A DNA stretch of 14,012 nucleotides from NCBI GenBank assembly GCA_017889745.1, contig JAGGAG010000059.1:1-14012 (forward strand), given 5' to 3'. Under the pieces are notes generated by a model that was given only the letters and a program-made list of their open reading frames with translations, did not search any database and was not told where the DNA came from. Shown one piece after another: positions 6,713 through 13,602 of the stretch. A program made the translations under genes and the position numbers. Positions within the stretch are counted from its first letter, which is position 1, and each line of letters starts with the position of its first letter. The stretch is from Gemmatimonadota bacterium. GTDB taxonomy: Bacteria > Gemmatimonadota > Gemmatimonadetes > Gemmatimonadales > GWC2-71-9.

Positions 6713-7987
6713 GTGACCTTCACCCGAGCCGCGCGTTCCGGACGAATCGTCATCGTGGGTGCCGGTGCCGCCGGCACGATGGCGGCGATCTTCGCCGCGG
6801 AGGGCGCGAGCACGCGGTCGCCGAGGCCGGAAGTGCTGCTGCTGGAGCGGACGCAGGACGGGGGGCGGAAGATCCTCATCAGCGGGGGCGGCCGATGCAA
6901 CATCCTGCCGTCGGCGCCCGACCTGGCGCGGTTCGTCACCGACTCGTCTCCCAAGAGCCTGCGCAACATCCTCAAGAGCTGGCCGGTCGAGGAGCAGATC
7001 CGGTTCTTCAACGAGCGGCTGGGGCTCGATCTTACGCTCGAAGTGGAGAGCGGGAAGCTGTTCCCGCAGTCGAACAAGGCGCGCGACGTGCGCGACGGGC
7101 TGCTGTCGCTCGCCACGGCACTGGGGGTGTGCACGCGATTCGGGGTGACGGTGGAGGACCTGGAGCCACCGCTGGTGCCGGGTGGGGACTGGCAGGTGGT
7201 GCTCGCGGGTGGTGAGCGGATCGCGGCGAGCGCGGTCGTGCTCGCGACCGGCGGGCTCTCGGTGCCGAACACGGGGAGCGACGGCACAGGGCTCAGAATT
7301 GCGGCGGCGCTGGGTCATGAGGTGCACGCGACGTATCCGGCGCTCACGCCGCTCACGGCGAAGGAGCCGCGGCATGCCGCGCTCTCGGGGATCTCGCTCC
7401 CCGTGACCCTCAACGCGCGGGCGGACGGGAAGCGATACAGCACCGCCGGCGGGTTCCTGTTCACCCACAAGGGGTACAGCGGGCCCTCGGTGCTGGACCT
7501 GTCGCACCTGGCGGTCCGATCACGGCTGGCGGGGGGCGCGCGGCAGGAGATCACGGTGCAGTGGACTGCGCTCGACGCGTCGGCGTGGGAGGAGCGGCTA
7601 CGCGCGGGCGGCACGGCGCACGTGGGGACGCTGGTGCGGCGGGAACTGCCCGAACGGCTGGCGGACATGGTGCTCGAATCGGCCGGAGTGAATGGGGGCA
7701 CGACGGCGTCACAGCTCAAACGTGGAGACCGGCAGCAGCTGGTGGCGGCGCTCACAGCCATGCCGCTGCCATGGACGGGAGACGAGGGCTACAAGAAGGC
7801 GGAAGTGACGGGTGGAGGCGTGGCGCTGAACGAGATCGATCCGCGGACGCTGGAGAGCCGGCGGGCGCCGGGACTGTTCCTGTGCGGCGAGATGCTGGAC
7901 GCGTTCGGGCCGATCGGGGGATACAACTTTCTCTGGGCCTGGGCGACGGGGAGGGCGGCGGGGCTGGGAGCGGTGGGAACTGCTTGA
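6713..7987 (+). CDS. HI0933/BaiN-family NAD(P)/FAD-dependent oxidoreductase
   Basis: This is a 424-residue soluble flavoprotein. The N-terminal Rossmann fold has VIVGAGAAG (13-21) for the ADP part of FAD. It is followed by the family signature SGGGRCN at 57-63, a second FAD-contacting VLATGGLSVPNTG segment in the middle, SGPSVLDLSHL in the inserted domain, and a C-terminal VTGGGVALNEID plus CGEMLDAFGPIGGYNFLWAW that closes the FAD site. This layout and length are typical of the HI0933 group (YhiN, BaiN). BaiN reduces a bile-acid enone in Clostridium, but most members have no known substrate, so no symbol is given. The start is GTG at 6713, 46 bp from the divergent transporter start, without a Shine-Dalgarno. 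The stop codon lies inside a heptamer repeat that forms a large hairpin with the end of the oligopeptidase gene. Confidence 0.93.
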   Translation: MTFTRAARSGRIVIVGAGAAGTMAAIFAAEGASTRSPRPEVLLLERTQDGGRKILISGGGRCNILPSAPDLARFVTDSSPKSLRNILKSWPVEEQIRFFNERLGLDLTLEVESGKLFPQSNKARDVRDGLLSLATALGVCTRFGVTVEDLEPPLVPGGDWQVVLAGGERIAASAVVLATGGLSVPNTGSDGTGLRIAAALGHEVHATYPALTPLTAKEPRHAALSGISLPVTLNARADGKRYSTAGGFLFTHKGYSGPSVLDLSHLAVRSRLAGGARQEITVQWTALDASAWEERLRAGGTAHVGTLVRRELPERLADMVLESAGVNGGTTASQLKRGDRQQLVAALTAMPLPWTGDEGYKKAEVTGGGVALNEIDPRTLESRRAPGLFLCGEMLDAFGPIGGYNFLWAWATGRAAGLGAVGTA

Positions 7988-8052
7988 ACGGTGAACGGTG
8001 AACGGTCAACGGGCGACGAGACCCCGTTCACTCTTTACTGTTTACCGTTCAC
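7984..8052 (+). terminator. long inverted heptamer repeat between two convergent stop codons
   Basis: Four heptamers on the plus strand (7984-8011: TTGAACG, GTGAACG twice, GTCAACG) face four on the minus strand (8052-8025: GTGAACG, GTAAACA, GTAAAGA, GTGAACG). As plus-strand RNA, 7985-8013 pairs with 8023-8051: I count 23 Watson-Crick pairs, 4 G-U pairs and 2 C-C mismatches around a 9-nt loop. TTTT follows at 8055-8058. On the minus strand the G-U pairs become A-C mismatches, so the fold is stronger for the rightward transcript. The arms contain the flavoprotein TGA (7985-7987) and the oligopeptidase TAA (8044-8042). A terminator or mRNA-end hairpin is the likely role. Confidence 0.65.
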
Positions 8053-10135
8053 GCTTTTCGGGAATGGTGTCCAGGACGAACGCATACCGGAAAGCGACTT
8101 CCTTCAAGTAGTCGTATCTGCCGCTGGCCCCGGCGTGGCCGGCACCCATGTTGGTGCGGAGCAGGAGCCGGTTGTGGCCGGTCTGGCACTCGCGGAGCTT
8201 CGCGGTCCACTTGGCCGGTTCCCAATAGGCCACGCGCGGGTCGTTGAGGCCGGCGGTGACGAGCAGGTTGGGATAGGCCTTCGGCACCACGTTGTCGTAG
8301 GGTGAGTACGACAGGATGTACCGGTACGCCGACTCGTCGTCGGTGGGGTTGCCCCACTCGTCGTACTCGATGACCGTGAGCGGCAGGGTGGGGTCGAGCA
8401 TGGTGTTGACGACGTCCACGAAGGGCACGTCGGCCACCACGGTGGCGAACAGGTCGGGGCGCATGCTGGTAACGGCGCCCATGAGCAACCCGCCGGCACT
8501 GCCGCCGGTGATCGCGAGCCGGTCGCTCGAGGTGTAGCGCTGCGCCACGAGGTGCTCGGCGCAGGCGATGAAGTCGGTGAAGGTGTTCCGCTTCTTCTTC
8601 TGCTTTCCGTCGTCGTACCAGCGCCGTCCCATCTCCTCACCGCCGCGCACGTGGGCGATGCCCACGATGAACCCCCGGTCCAGCAGGCTCAGGTAGTGCG
8701 ACGAGAACGACGGATCGAAGTTGATCCCGTAGGAGCCGTACGCCTGGAGGTACATCGGGCGCTGGCCGTTCCGCTCGAGGGGCTCCTTCCACACCAGCGA
8801 AACGGGAACCTGCACGCCGTCCGGGGCCGTGGCGCGGAGACGGGCGGAGCGATAGAGCGTCCGGTCGTACCCGCTCGGGATGACCTGCTCCTTCCGCACC
8901 GTCCAGGTCCGGGCATCCATGTCGTAGTCGATGACGGACGCCGGGGTGACCAGGGAGGTGTAGGTGATCCGCACGATGCGCGAATTCCACTCGGGATTGC
9001 CGTGGCGTCGCACGCTGTACACCGGCTCGGGAAACGCGACCCGGTGGCTCATGCCGCCGTCGATGTCGATGATCCGGACCTGCGGCAGCCCGCCCTCCCG
9101 CTCGTAGACCACCAGGTGACCGGCAAAGGCCTCGACCGCGTCCAGCTTGATGGACTCGGTGGGCGGAATGACGACCTGCCAGGAGGTCGACGGGTCGCTG
9201 GTGGGCACGCTCACCAGCTGGAAATTGCGGGCGCCCTTGTTGGTGACGAGGTAGAACCGGTCGCCGCGATGGGTGACGTCGTACTCGATGCCGGGCGTGC
9301 GCGGCCGCACGAGGCGGAACGGGGCGTCCGGGCGGTCGGCGGGTACGTAGCGCGTCTCGGAGGTGGCGTGGCTGGCCGACTCGATGAGGAGGAAGGCGCG
9401 GCTCTTGGTGAGCTCCACGCCCACCCAGAAAGCCGCGTCGGATTCCTCGTACACGAGTGCGTCGGCGGCGCTGGCACCCACCGTGTGGCGCCAGACCCGG
9501 TAGGGCCGGTGCGCCGGATCGAGCGTGACGTAGAAGAGCGTGTTGCTGTCGGCGGCCCACGCGATGTTGCCGCTGGTGCCGGGAATGGCGTCGGAGAGGA
9601 CCGCGCCGGTGGCGAGGTCCTTCACGTGTATCACGAATTCCTCGGAGCCGGAGGTGTCCTCACCCCAGGCCAGGCGCTGCTGATCGGGACTCACCGTGAC
9701 CCCGGCGGCGCGGTAGTAACCCTGGCGCGCGGCGCGCGCGTTCTGGTCGAGAATCACCGCCTCGGGCGAACCCTCGGCGTCCCGCCGCCGACAGACGATC
9801 GGATACTGCTTCCCTTCCTCGGTGCGGATGTAGTAGAGCCATCCGCCCTCGAGCTCGGGGACGGTGAGGTCCGTCTCCTGAATCCGTCCGAGCAGTTCCC
9901 GGTACAGCGTCTCCTGCAGCTCCCGGGTGGGCGCCATGACCAGGTCGGTCCACGCATTCTCGGCCCGGAGGTACTCGAGCACGGCCGGATCCTCGCGATC
10001 GCGGAGCCAGAAGTACTGGTCCACCCGCGTATCGCCATGCACTGTCGTGACATGGGCCCGCTGGGGTGCGATCGGCGGGGTGGGACCGGCCGGGGCATCC
10101 TGGGCCGAAGCGGGAATCGTGGCCGGGGTATTCAT
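8042..10135 (-). CDS. ptrB: oligopeptidase B (S9A serine peptidase)
   Basis: This cytosolic serine peptidase cleaves short peptides after Arg or Lys (EC 3.4.21.83). From ATG 10135 it has 697 residues, normal for the family. A beta-propeller fills about residues 80-430, preceded by a short helical N-terminus with VDQYFWLRDRED at 38-49. The alpha/beta-hydrolase domain follows, with nucleophile Ser546 in GGSAGG, Asp632 in LNDPRV and His667 in MGAGHAG. VPFVDVVNTMLDPTLPLT and EYDEWGNP are characteristic of oligopeptidase B rather than prolyl oligopeptidase. The frame continues to 10273, but the added 46 residues show no family similarity and overlap the promoter; the promoter at 10145-10174 fits the 10135 start. 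No Shine-Dalgarno is seen, so the leader is very short or absent. The last codons and the stop lie in the heptamer hairpin shared with the convergent flavoprotein gene. Confidence 0.93.
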   Translation of the reverse strand: MNTPATIPASAQDAPAGPTPPIAPQRAHVTTVHGDTRVDQYFWLRDREDPAVLEYLRAENAWTDLVMAPTRELQETLYRELLGRIQETDLTVPELEGGWLYYIRTEEGKQYPIVCRRRDAEGSPEAVILDQNARAARQGYYRAAGVTVSPDQQRLAWGEDTSGSEEFVIHVKDLATGAVLSDAIPGTSGNIAWAADSNTLFYVTLDPAHRPYRVWRHTVGASAADALVYEESDAAFWVGVELTKSRAFLLIESASHATSETRYVPADRPDAPFRLVRPRTPGIEYDVTHRGDRFYLVTNKGARNFQLVSVPTSDPSTSWQVVIPPTESIKLDAVEAFAGHLVVYEREGGLPQVRIIDIDGGMSHRVAFPEPVYSVRRHGNPEWNSRIVRITYTSLVTPASVIDYDMDARTWTVRKEQVIPSGYDRTLYRSARLRATAPDGVQVPVSLVWKEPLERNGQRPMYLQAYGSYGINFDPSFSSHYLSLLDRGFIVGIAHVRGGEEMGRRWYDDGKQKKKRNTFTDFIACAEHLVAQRYTSSDRLAITGGSAGGLLMGAVTSMRPDLFATVVADVPFVDVVNTMLDPTLPLTVIEYDEWGNPTDDESAYRYILSYSPYDNVVPKAYPNLLVTAGLNDPRVAYWEPAKWTAKLRECQTGHNRLLLRTNMGAGHAGASGRYDYLKEVAFRYAFVLDTIPEKRER

Positions 10136-10144
10136 AGGGGGCGG

Positions 10145-10174
10145 GAAATAGCTCGAACCACGAACGGCCGTCAA
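10145..10174 (-). promoter_or_regulatory. sigma70-type promoter for the oligopeptidase gene
   Basis: On the minus strand TTGACG (10174-10169) and TATTTC (10150-10145) are separated by 18 bp. The -35 has five of six consensus bases. The -10 ends 9 nt before the ATG at 10135, so the transcript would have a leader of only a few bases. This is the clearest complete promoter in the window. Confidence 0.6.
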
Positions 10175-10272
10175 GCGCGTGTCCCAAGGTGGAGGTATCT
10201 TGGATGACACAATCTCCGCTCCAGGGCAGGTTTCGCCCGGTGCTGACAGGCCTCCTAACTCACTATGTAACA

Positions 10273-10277
10273 AGAGG
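10273..10277 (+). promoter_or_regulatory. ribosome binding site for the M48 protease gene
   Basis: AGAGG lies 7 nt before the ATG at 10285 and fixes this start. Confidence 0.65.
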
Positions 10278-10284
10278 TTGAAGC

Positions 10285-11727
10285 ATGAAGCGGTGCATCA
10301 CGGCGATGCTCCTTACTGTCGCGACGGTGGCCTGTGCGACCAACCCCGTTACGGGGAAATCCGAGCTTTCGCTGGTGTCCGAATCGCAGGAGATCGAGAT
10401 CGGGCGCTCGGAGGCGCAGAAGACGCTGCAGTCGATCGGGGAGTACGACAACGCGGAGGCCCAGGCGCTGGTGCGGCAGATCGGGATGCGGATGGCGTCG
10501 GAGTCGGAGCGACCCCAGCTGCCGTGGGAGTTCCACGTGCTCGACGACGAGCAGGTGAACGCCTTCGCGCTGCCGGGCGGATTCATCTTCGTGACGCGCG
10601 GGATCATGACGTACATGAACGACGAGGCGGAACTGGCGTCGGTGATCGGACACGAGATCGGCCACGTGACGGCGAAGCACTCGGTGAACCAGATCAGCAA
10701 CGCGCAGCTGGCGACGGTGGGGCTGGCGGCGGGGATGATCGTGTCGCCGACGGTGCGCAACATGGGCGGCACTCTGCAGCAGGGGATGCAACTGCTCTTC
10801 CTCAAGTTCGGCCGTGACGACGAGACCCAGGCGGACCTCCTCGGTTTCCGCTACATGATGAAGGACGGGTACGACGTGCGCGCGGCATCGGACATGTTCC
10901 GCACCCTCGACCGCATCAGCGGCAGCGCGGGGCAGCGGCTGCCGGAGTGGGCGTCGACGCACCCCGATCCGGACAACCGGGTGAAGCGGGCTGAGCAACG
11001 GGCCGACTCGGTGCAGCAGTCGGGTCGCAGCCTGAGCGGTGCGACGCTGGGCCGCGAGTCGTACATGAAGCTGCTCGACGGGTTCGTGTTCGGCGCGGAT
11101 CCGAAGCAGGGCTACTTCAAGAACGGGGTGTTCTACCATCCCGACCTCAAGTTCCAGATGACGTTTCCCGCCGGCTGGCCGACGCAGAACAAGCCGGAGG
11201 GCGTGCTGGCGGCGTCGCCCCAGTCGGACGCCGGGGTGCAGCTGCGCCTGGCGGGGAAGGGCACGTCGGCGTCCACCGCCGCCAACACCTTCTTCACCCA
11301 GCAGGGCGTGACGGCGTCGGGCACCAGCAGCGCGCAGATCAACGGACTGCCGGCGAGCTCGGGCGACTTCAAGGCGCAATTGGAGGACGGCACGGTGGTG
11401 CAGGGGAGTGCCGCGTTCATCGAATACGGCGCTTACACGTACATGATCATGGGGTACACGCTGCCGGCGAAGACGCAGAACCTGGCGGCGATCCGCCAGG
11501 TGACGCGCACCTTCAAGCCGCTCACCGACCCGGCCTATCTCAACGTGCAGGCGGCGCGGGTCCAGGTGGTGAAGGTGCCGCGCGACATGTCGCTGGAGCA
11601 GTTCAACCGCCAGTTCCCCTCGTCGATCGCCATGGCGCAGCTGGCGACGATCAACGGGGTGGACAGCGCGGGCGCAACACTGCGCGCGGGCCAGCTGGCG
11701 AAGCGAGTGGTCGGGGGACTCAAGTAA
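10285..11727 (+). CDS. M48-family metalloprotease, predicted lipoprotein
   Basis: This is a 480-residue zinc protease of the envelope. The N-terminus MKRCITAMLLTVATVACATN is a signal peptide ending in a cysteine. Its position -3 is Thr rather than the usual Leu/Val, so lipidation at Cys17 is likely but not certain. The following NPVTGKSELSLVSESQE is typical of M48 lipoproteins of the BepA/LoiP kind. The catalytic motif HEIGH is at 123-127, and the third zinc ligand is Glu180 in DDETQADLLG. STHPDPDNR at 224-232 is the usual family segment. The C-terminal half differs from BepA, which has TPR repeats. Here a segment with YHPDLKFQMTFPAGW (about 277-412) looks like a PsbP/DUF1795-type fold, and the last 55 residues resemble a LysM-like module. 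Such proteases remove misfolded outer-membrane proteins. It is the first gene of an operon with a phosphatase and an outer-membrane protein. Confidence 0.92.
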   Translation: MKRCITAMLLTVATVACATNPVTGKSELSLVSESQEIEIGRSEAQKTLQSIGEYDNAEAQALVRQIGMRMASESERPQLPWEFHVLDDEQVNAFALPGGFIFVTRGIMTYMNDEAELASVIGHEIGHVTAKHSVNQISNAQLATVGLAAGMIVSPTVRNMGGTLQQGMQLLFLKFGRDDETQADLLGFRYMMKDGYDVRAASDMFRTLDRISGSAGQRLPEWASTHPDPDNRVKRAEQRADSVQQSGRSLSGATLGRESYMKLLDGFVFGADPKQGYFKNGVFYHPDLKFQMTFPAGWPTQNKPEGVLAASPQSDAGVQLRLAGKGTSASTAANTFFTQQGVTASGTSSAQINGLPASSGDFKAQLEDGTVVQGSAAFIEYGAYTYMIMGYTLPAKTQNLAAIRQVTRTFKPLTDPAYLNVQAARVQVVKVPRDMSLEQFNRQFPSSIAMAQLATINGVDSAGATLRAGQLAKRVVGGLK

Positions 11728-11737
11728 CTGTCACGCT

Positions 11738-11741
11738 GGAG
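11738..11741 (+). promoter_or_regulatory. ribosome binding site for the PP2C gene
   Basis: GGAG lies 7 nt before TTG 11749 and in the 21-bp gap after the protease stop. It favours the TTG start over ATG 11785, which has no purine-rich site at a usable distance. Confidence 0.5.
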
Positions 11742-11748
11742 CGCGGGT

Positions 11749-13602
11749 TTGCCGGAGTCGCCCCACCAGGTCCGCTTTCCCATCATGTCACCGCCGCGGC
11801 CTACGACGGTGCACGAGGTCGCGTCCGCCTCGGAGAGCGGGCGGCGGCAGCGCCGCAACGACGACGCGGTGGCGGTGTTCGCGCTGGGCCTGCCGCAGGA
11901 GGAGCTCGACATCGTGGTGCTCGCGGTGGCCGATGGCCTGGGCGAGCATGCGCGGGGCACGGGGACGAGCGCCGTGGCGGTGGAGGCGTTCGGGGATGCA
12001 CTGGGCGGGCTGGTGGGCTCGCTCCCGATCGGGCCGCGCTGGCAGTTCGCGGTCGCCGAGATCGTGGAGGCGGCGGTGGCGGACACCAACGCCAAGATCC
12101 GTGCGCTGCCGCGCACGAACCGGGGCGATCCGGCGGCCACCACGCTCACGGCCGCGGTGCTGCTGGGCAACTGGCTCTGTGCGGTGCACGTGGGGAACAG
12201 CCGGGTGTACCGGCTTTCGAACAACGAACTGGAGCAACTCACCGAGGACCACGCGCGCGAGCCGAAAGCCCTGCTCACCCCGCCGCGCGATGACATGCTC
12301 ACGATCAACGAGACCGGGCGGCTGGCGTCGGCGCTCGGCGTGAGCGATGTGGCGACGCCGAGCGTGCTGTTCCGCCGGATCGCGCCGGGAGACGTGGTGG
12401 CGGTGTGCAGCGACGGGCTGCACGGACAGGTCGGGGGTGAGGAACTGGCGCGGCTGCTGAACGCGTCGGGCCCGCTGGACGACATCGCGACGGGCCTCGT
12501 CTCGGCGGCGAACGCGCACGGGGGCGACGACAACATCAGCGTGTGCCTGGCGCGGGTCGGCAAGCTGACGACGCGGCTCCCGGAGCCGGACGAGCGGGCG
12601 CGGCAACTGTACGGCGACGTGGCGGCGACGATTCTCCCGCGGTACCAGGCGGAAAAGACGCGCCAGTGGCTGCCCGACCGGATCGGGCTCGTGGCCGGGT
12701 TCCTGGTGTCGCTGGTGGCGCTGGCGGGATTCGTGTTATGGGACCAGTACAAGACCGTCAAGGCGGAAAAGGCGGGTACGACGACCGTGGCGGTGGTCGA
12801 TTCGGCGTGGAGCGCCGCGCCGGCGACGGCACCGGTGGTTCCAGCGCCGCCACCCGTGGTTCCGCCGGTGGTCGCGGCCGCGGCACCGGAGTCGATTCGC
12901 ACCGCGCCGGCCGCGGCAGAAGTGGTCAAGGCGCCGGACCGGGTGAAGCCGGCTCCCGCCGCGGCGGTGGCGGAATCGATTGCGGCGGCGACGGCGCTCA
13001 CGCGGGCGGCGGAGGCGAAAGTGCGCAAGGTGCGCGACTCGCTGGCAGAAGCACGCATGGCAGAGGTGGAGCAGCAGCGCAGGGATTCGGTGGCACTGGC
13101 GGTGGCGGCCGCGGCGCGCATGGCGGAGCAGCGGGCGCGCGATTCGGTCACGTCGGCCGAGAAGCGAAAGCGCGACTCGATCGAGGCGCAGGAGCGGGTC
13201 GAGGCCCAGGCACGGGCGGCGCAGCAGGCAGAAGAGGCGCGGCAGGCGCAGGAGCGTCAGCGGGAGACGCGGCTTGCGTCGGGTCGTGCGGCGCTCAACG
13301 GCTGGCTGCAGCGCGTGGTGTCGGCGGTGTCGAACGGCCAGACCGGCGCGGCGGTGATGACGGCGGGCCCCGCGAGCTTCGGGGAGTTCGTGGCGAAGAA
13401 CAGCCCGAAGATCTCGGACGCGAGCGTCACGTCGATCGAGGTGGATGAATCGTCGGGCGCGGCGACGGCGGAGTGGGTGCTCAAGTGGAAGAGCAACTTC
13501 GGCACGGCGACGCAGCGGCGAGTGAAGGCGTCGGCGACGGTGGTGCGTGATGGGGAGACCTGGCGCTTGCTGGGCTGGAAGATTCTCGAGGGGGAGCCGT
13601 GA
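11749..13602 (+). CDS. membrane-anchored PP2C-type Ser/Thr phosphatase with extracytoplasmic coiled-coil and C-terminal domain
   Basis: The protein has 617 residues from TTG 11749, or 605 from ATG 11785. Residues about 20-272 form a cytosolic PP2C phosphatase. RRNDDA (35-40), ADGLGE (61-66), SDGL (221-224) and GGDDNIS (258-264) carry the metal-binding aspartates, so it should be active and Mg/Mn-dependent. One membrane span, IGLVAGFLVSLVALAGFVLW, lies at 312-331. Outside the membrane come a Pro/Ala-rich spacer (355-405), a long charged helix (about 405-508) with Arg-Asp-Ser at 429, 445, 464 and 475, and a compact end domain (about 508-617) with ETWRLLGWKI, possibly NTF2-like. The plan mirrors bacterial PstP phosphatases but the outer part is much larger, which suggests sensing. 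The gene starts 21 bp after the protease stop and overlaps the next gene by 4 bp. The kinase it opposes is not in the window. Confidence 0.88.
   Translation: MPESPHQVRFPIMSPPRPTTVHEVASASESGRRQRRNDDAVAVFALGLPQEELDIVVLAVADGLGEHARGTGTSAVAVEAFGDALGGLVGSLPIGPRWQFAVAEIVEAAVADTNAKIRALPRTNRGDPAATTLTAAVLLGNWLCAVHVGNSRVYRLSNNELEQLTEDHAREPKALLTPPRDDMLTINETGRLASALGVSDVATPSVLFRRIAPGDVVAVCSDGLHGQVGGEELARLLNASGPLDDIATGLVSAANAHGGDDNISVCLARVGKLTTRLPEPDERARQLYGDVAATILPRYQAEKTRQWLPDRIGLVAGFLVSLVALAGFVLWDQYKTVKAEKAGTTTVAVVDSAWSAAPATAPVVPAPPPVVPPVVAAAAPESIRTAPAAAEVVKAPDRVKPAPAAAVAESIAAATALTRAAEAKVRKVRDSLAEARMAEVEQQRRDSVALAVAAAARMAEQRARDSVTSAEKRKRDSIEAQERVEAQARAAQQAEEARQAQERQRETRLASGRAALNGWLQRVVSAVSNGQTGAAVMTAGPASFGEFVAKNSPKISDASVTSIEVDESSGAATAEWVLKWKSNFGTATQRRVKASATVVRDGETWRLLGWKILEGEP

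Noticed and set aside
5390..7507. A 705-codon open frame on the minus strand spanning the transporter and flavoprotein genes
   Set aside because: It crosses two genes with recognised motifs in other frames and the product is Arg/Pro/His-rich low-complexity sequence.
8552..10207. A 551-codon open frame on the plus strand across the oligopeptidase gene
   Set aside because: It is antisense to an intact catalytic triad protein, and the product has no recognisable motif.
10243..10269. CTGACA and TATGTA as a promoter for the M48 gene
   Set aside because: The spacing is only 15 bp and the implied start would fall at the Shine-Dalgarno, leaving no usable ribosome site.
10136..10273. Extended N-terminus of the oligopeptidase from 10273
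   Set aside because: The extra 46 residues lack family similarity and would be read through the TTGACG/TATTTC promoter.
11535..13151. A 538-codon open frame on the minus strand across the phosphatase gene
   Set aside because: It is antisense to a protein with clear PP2C motifs. Its product is Ser/Ala/Arg-rich with no domain, as expected from the reverse of GC-rich codons.
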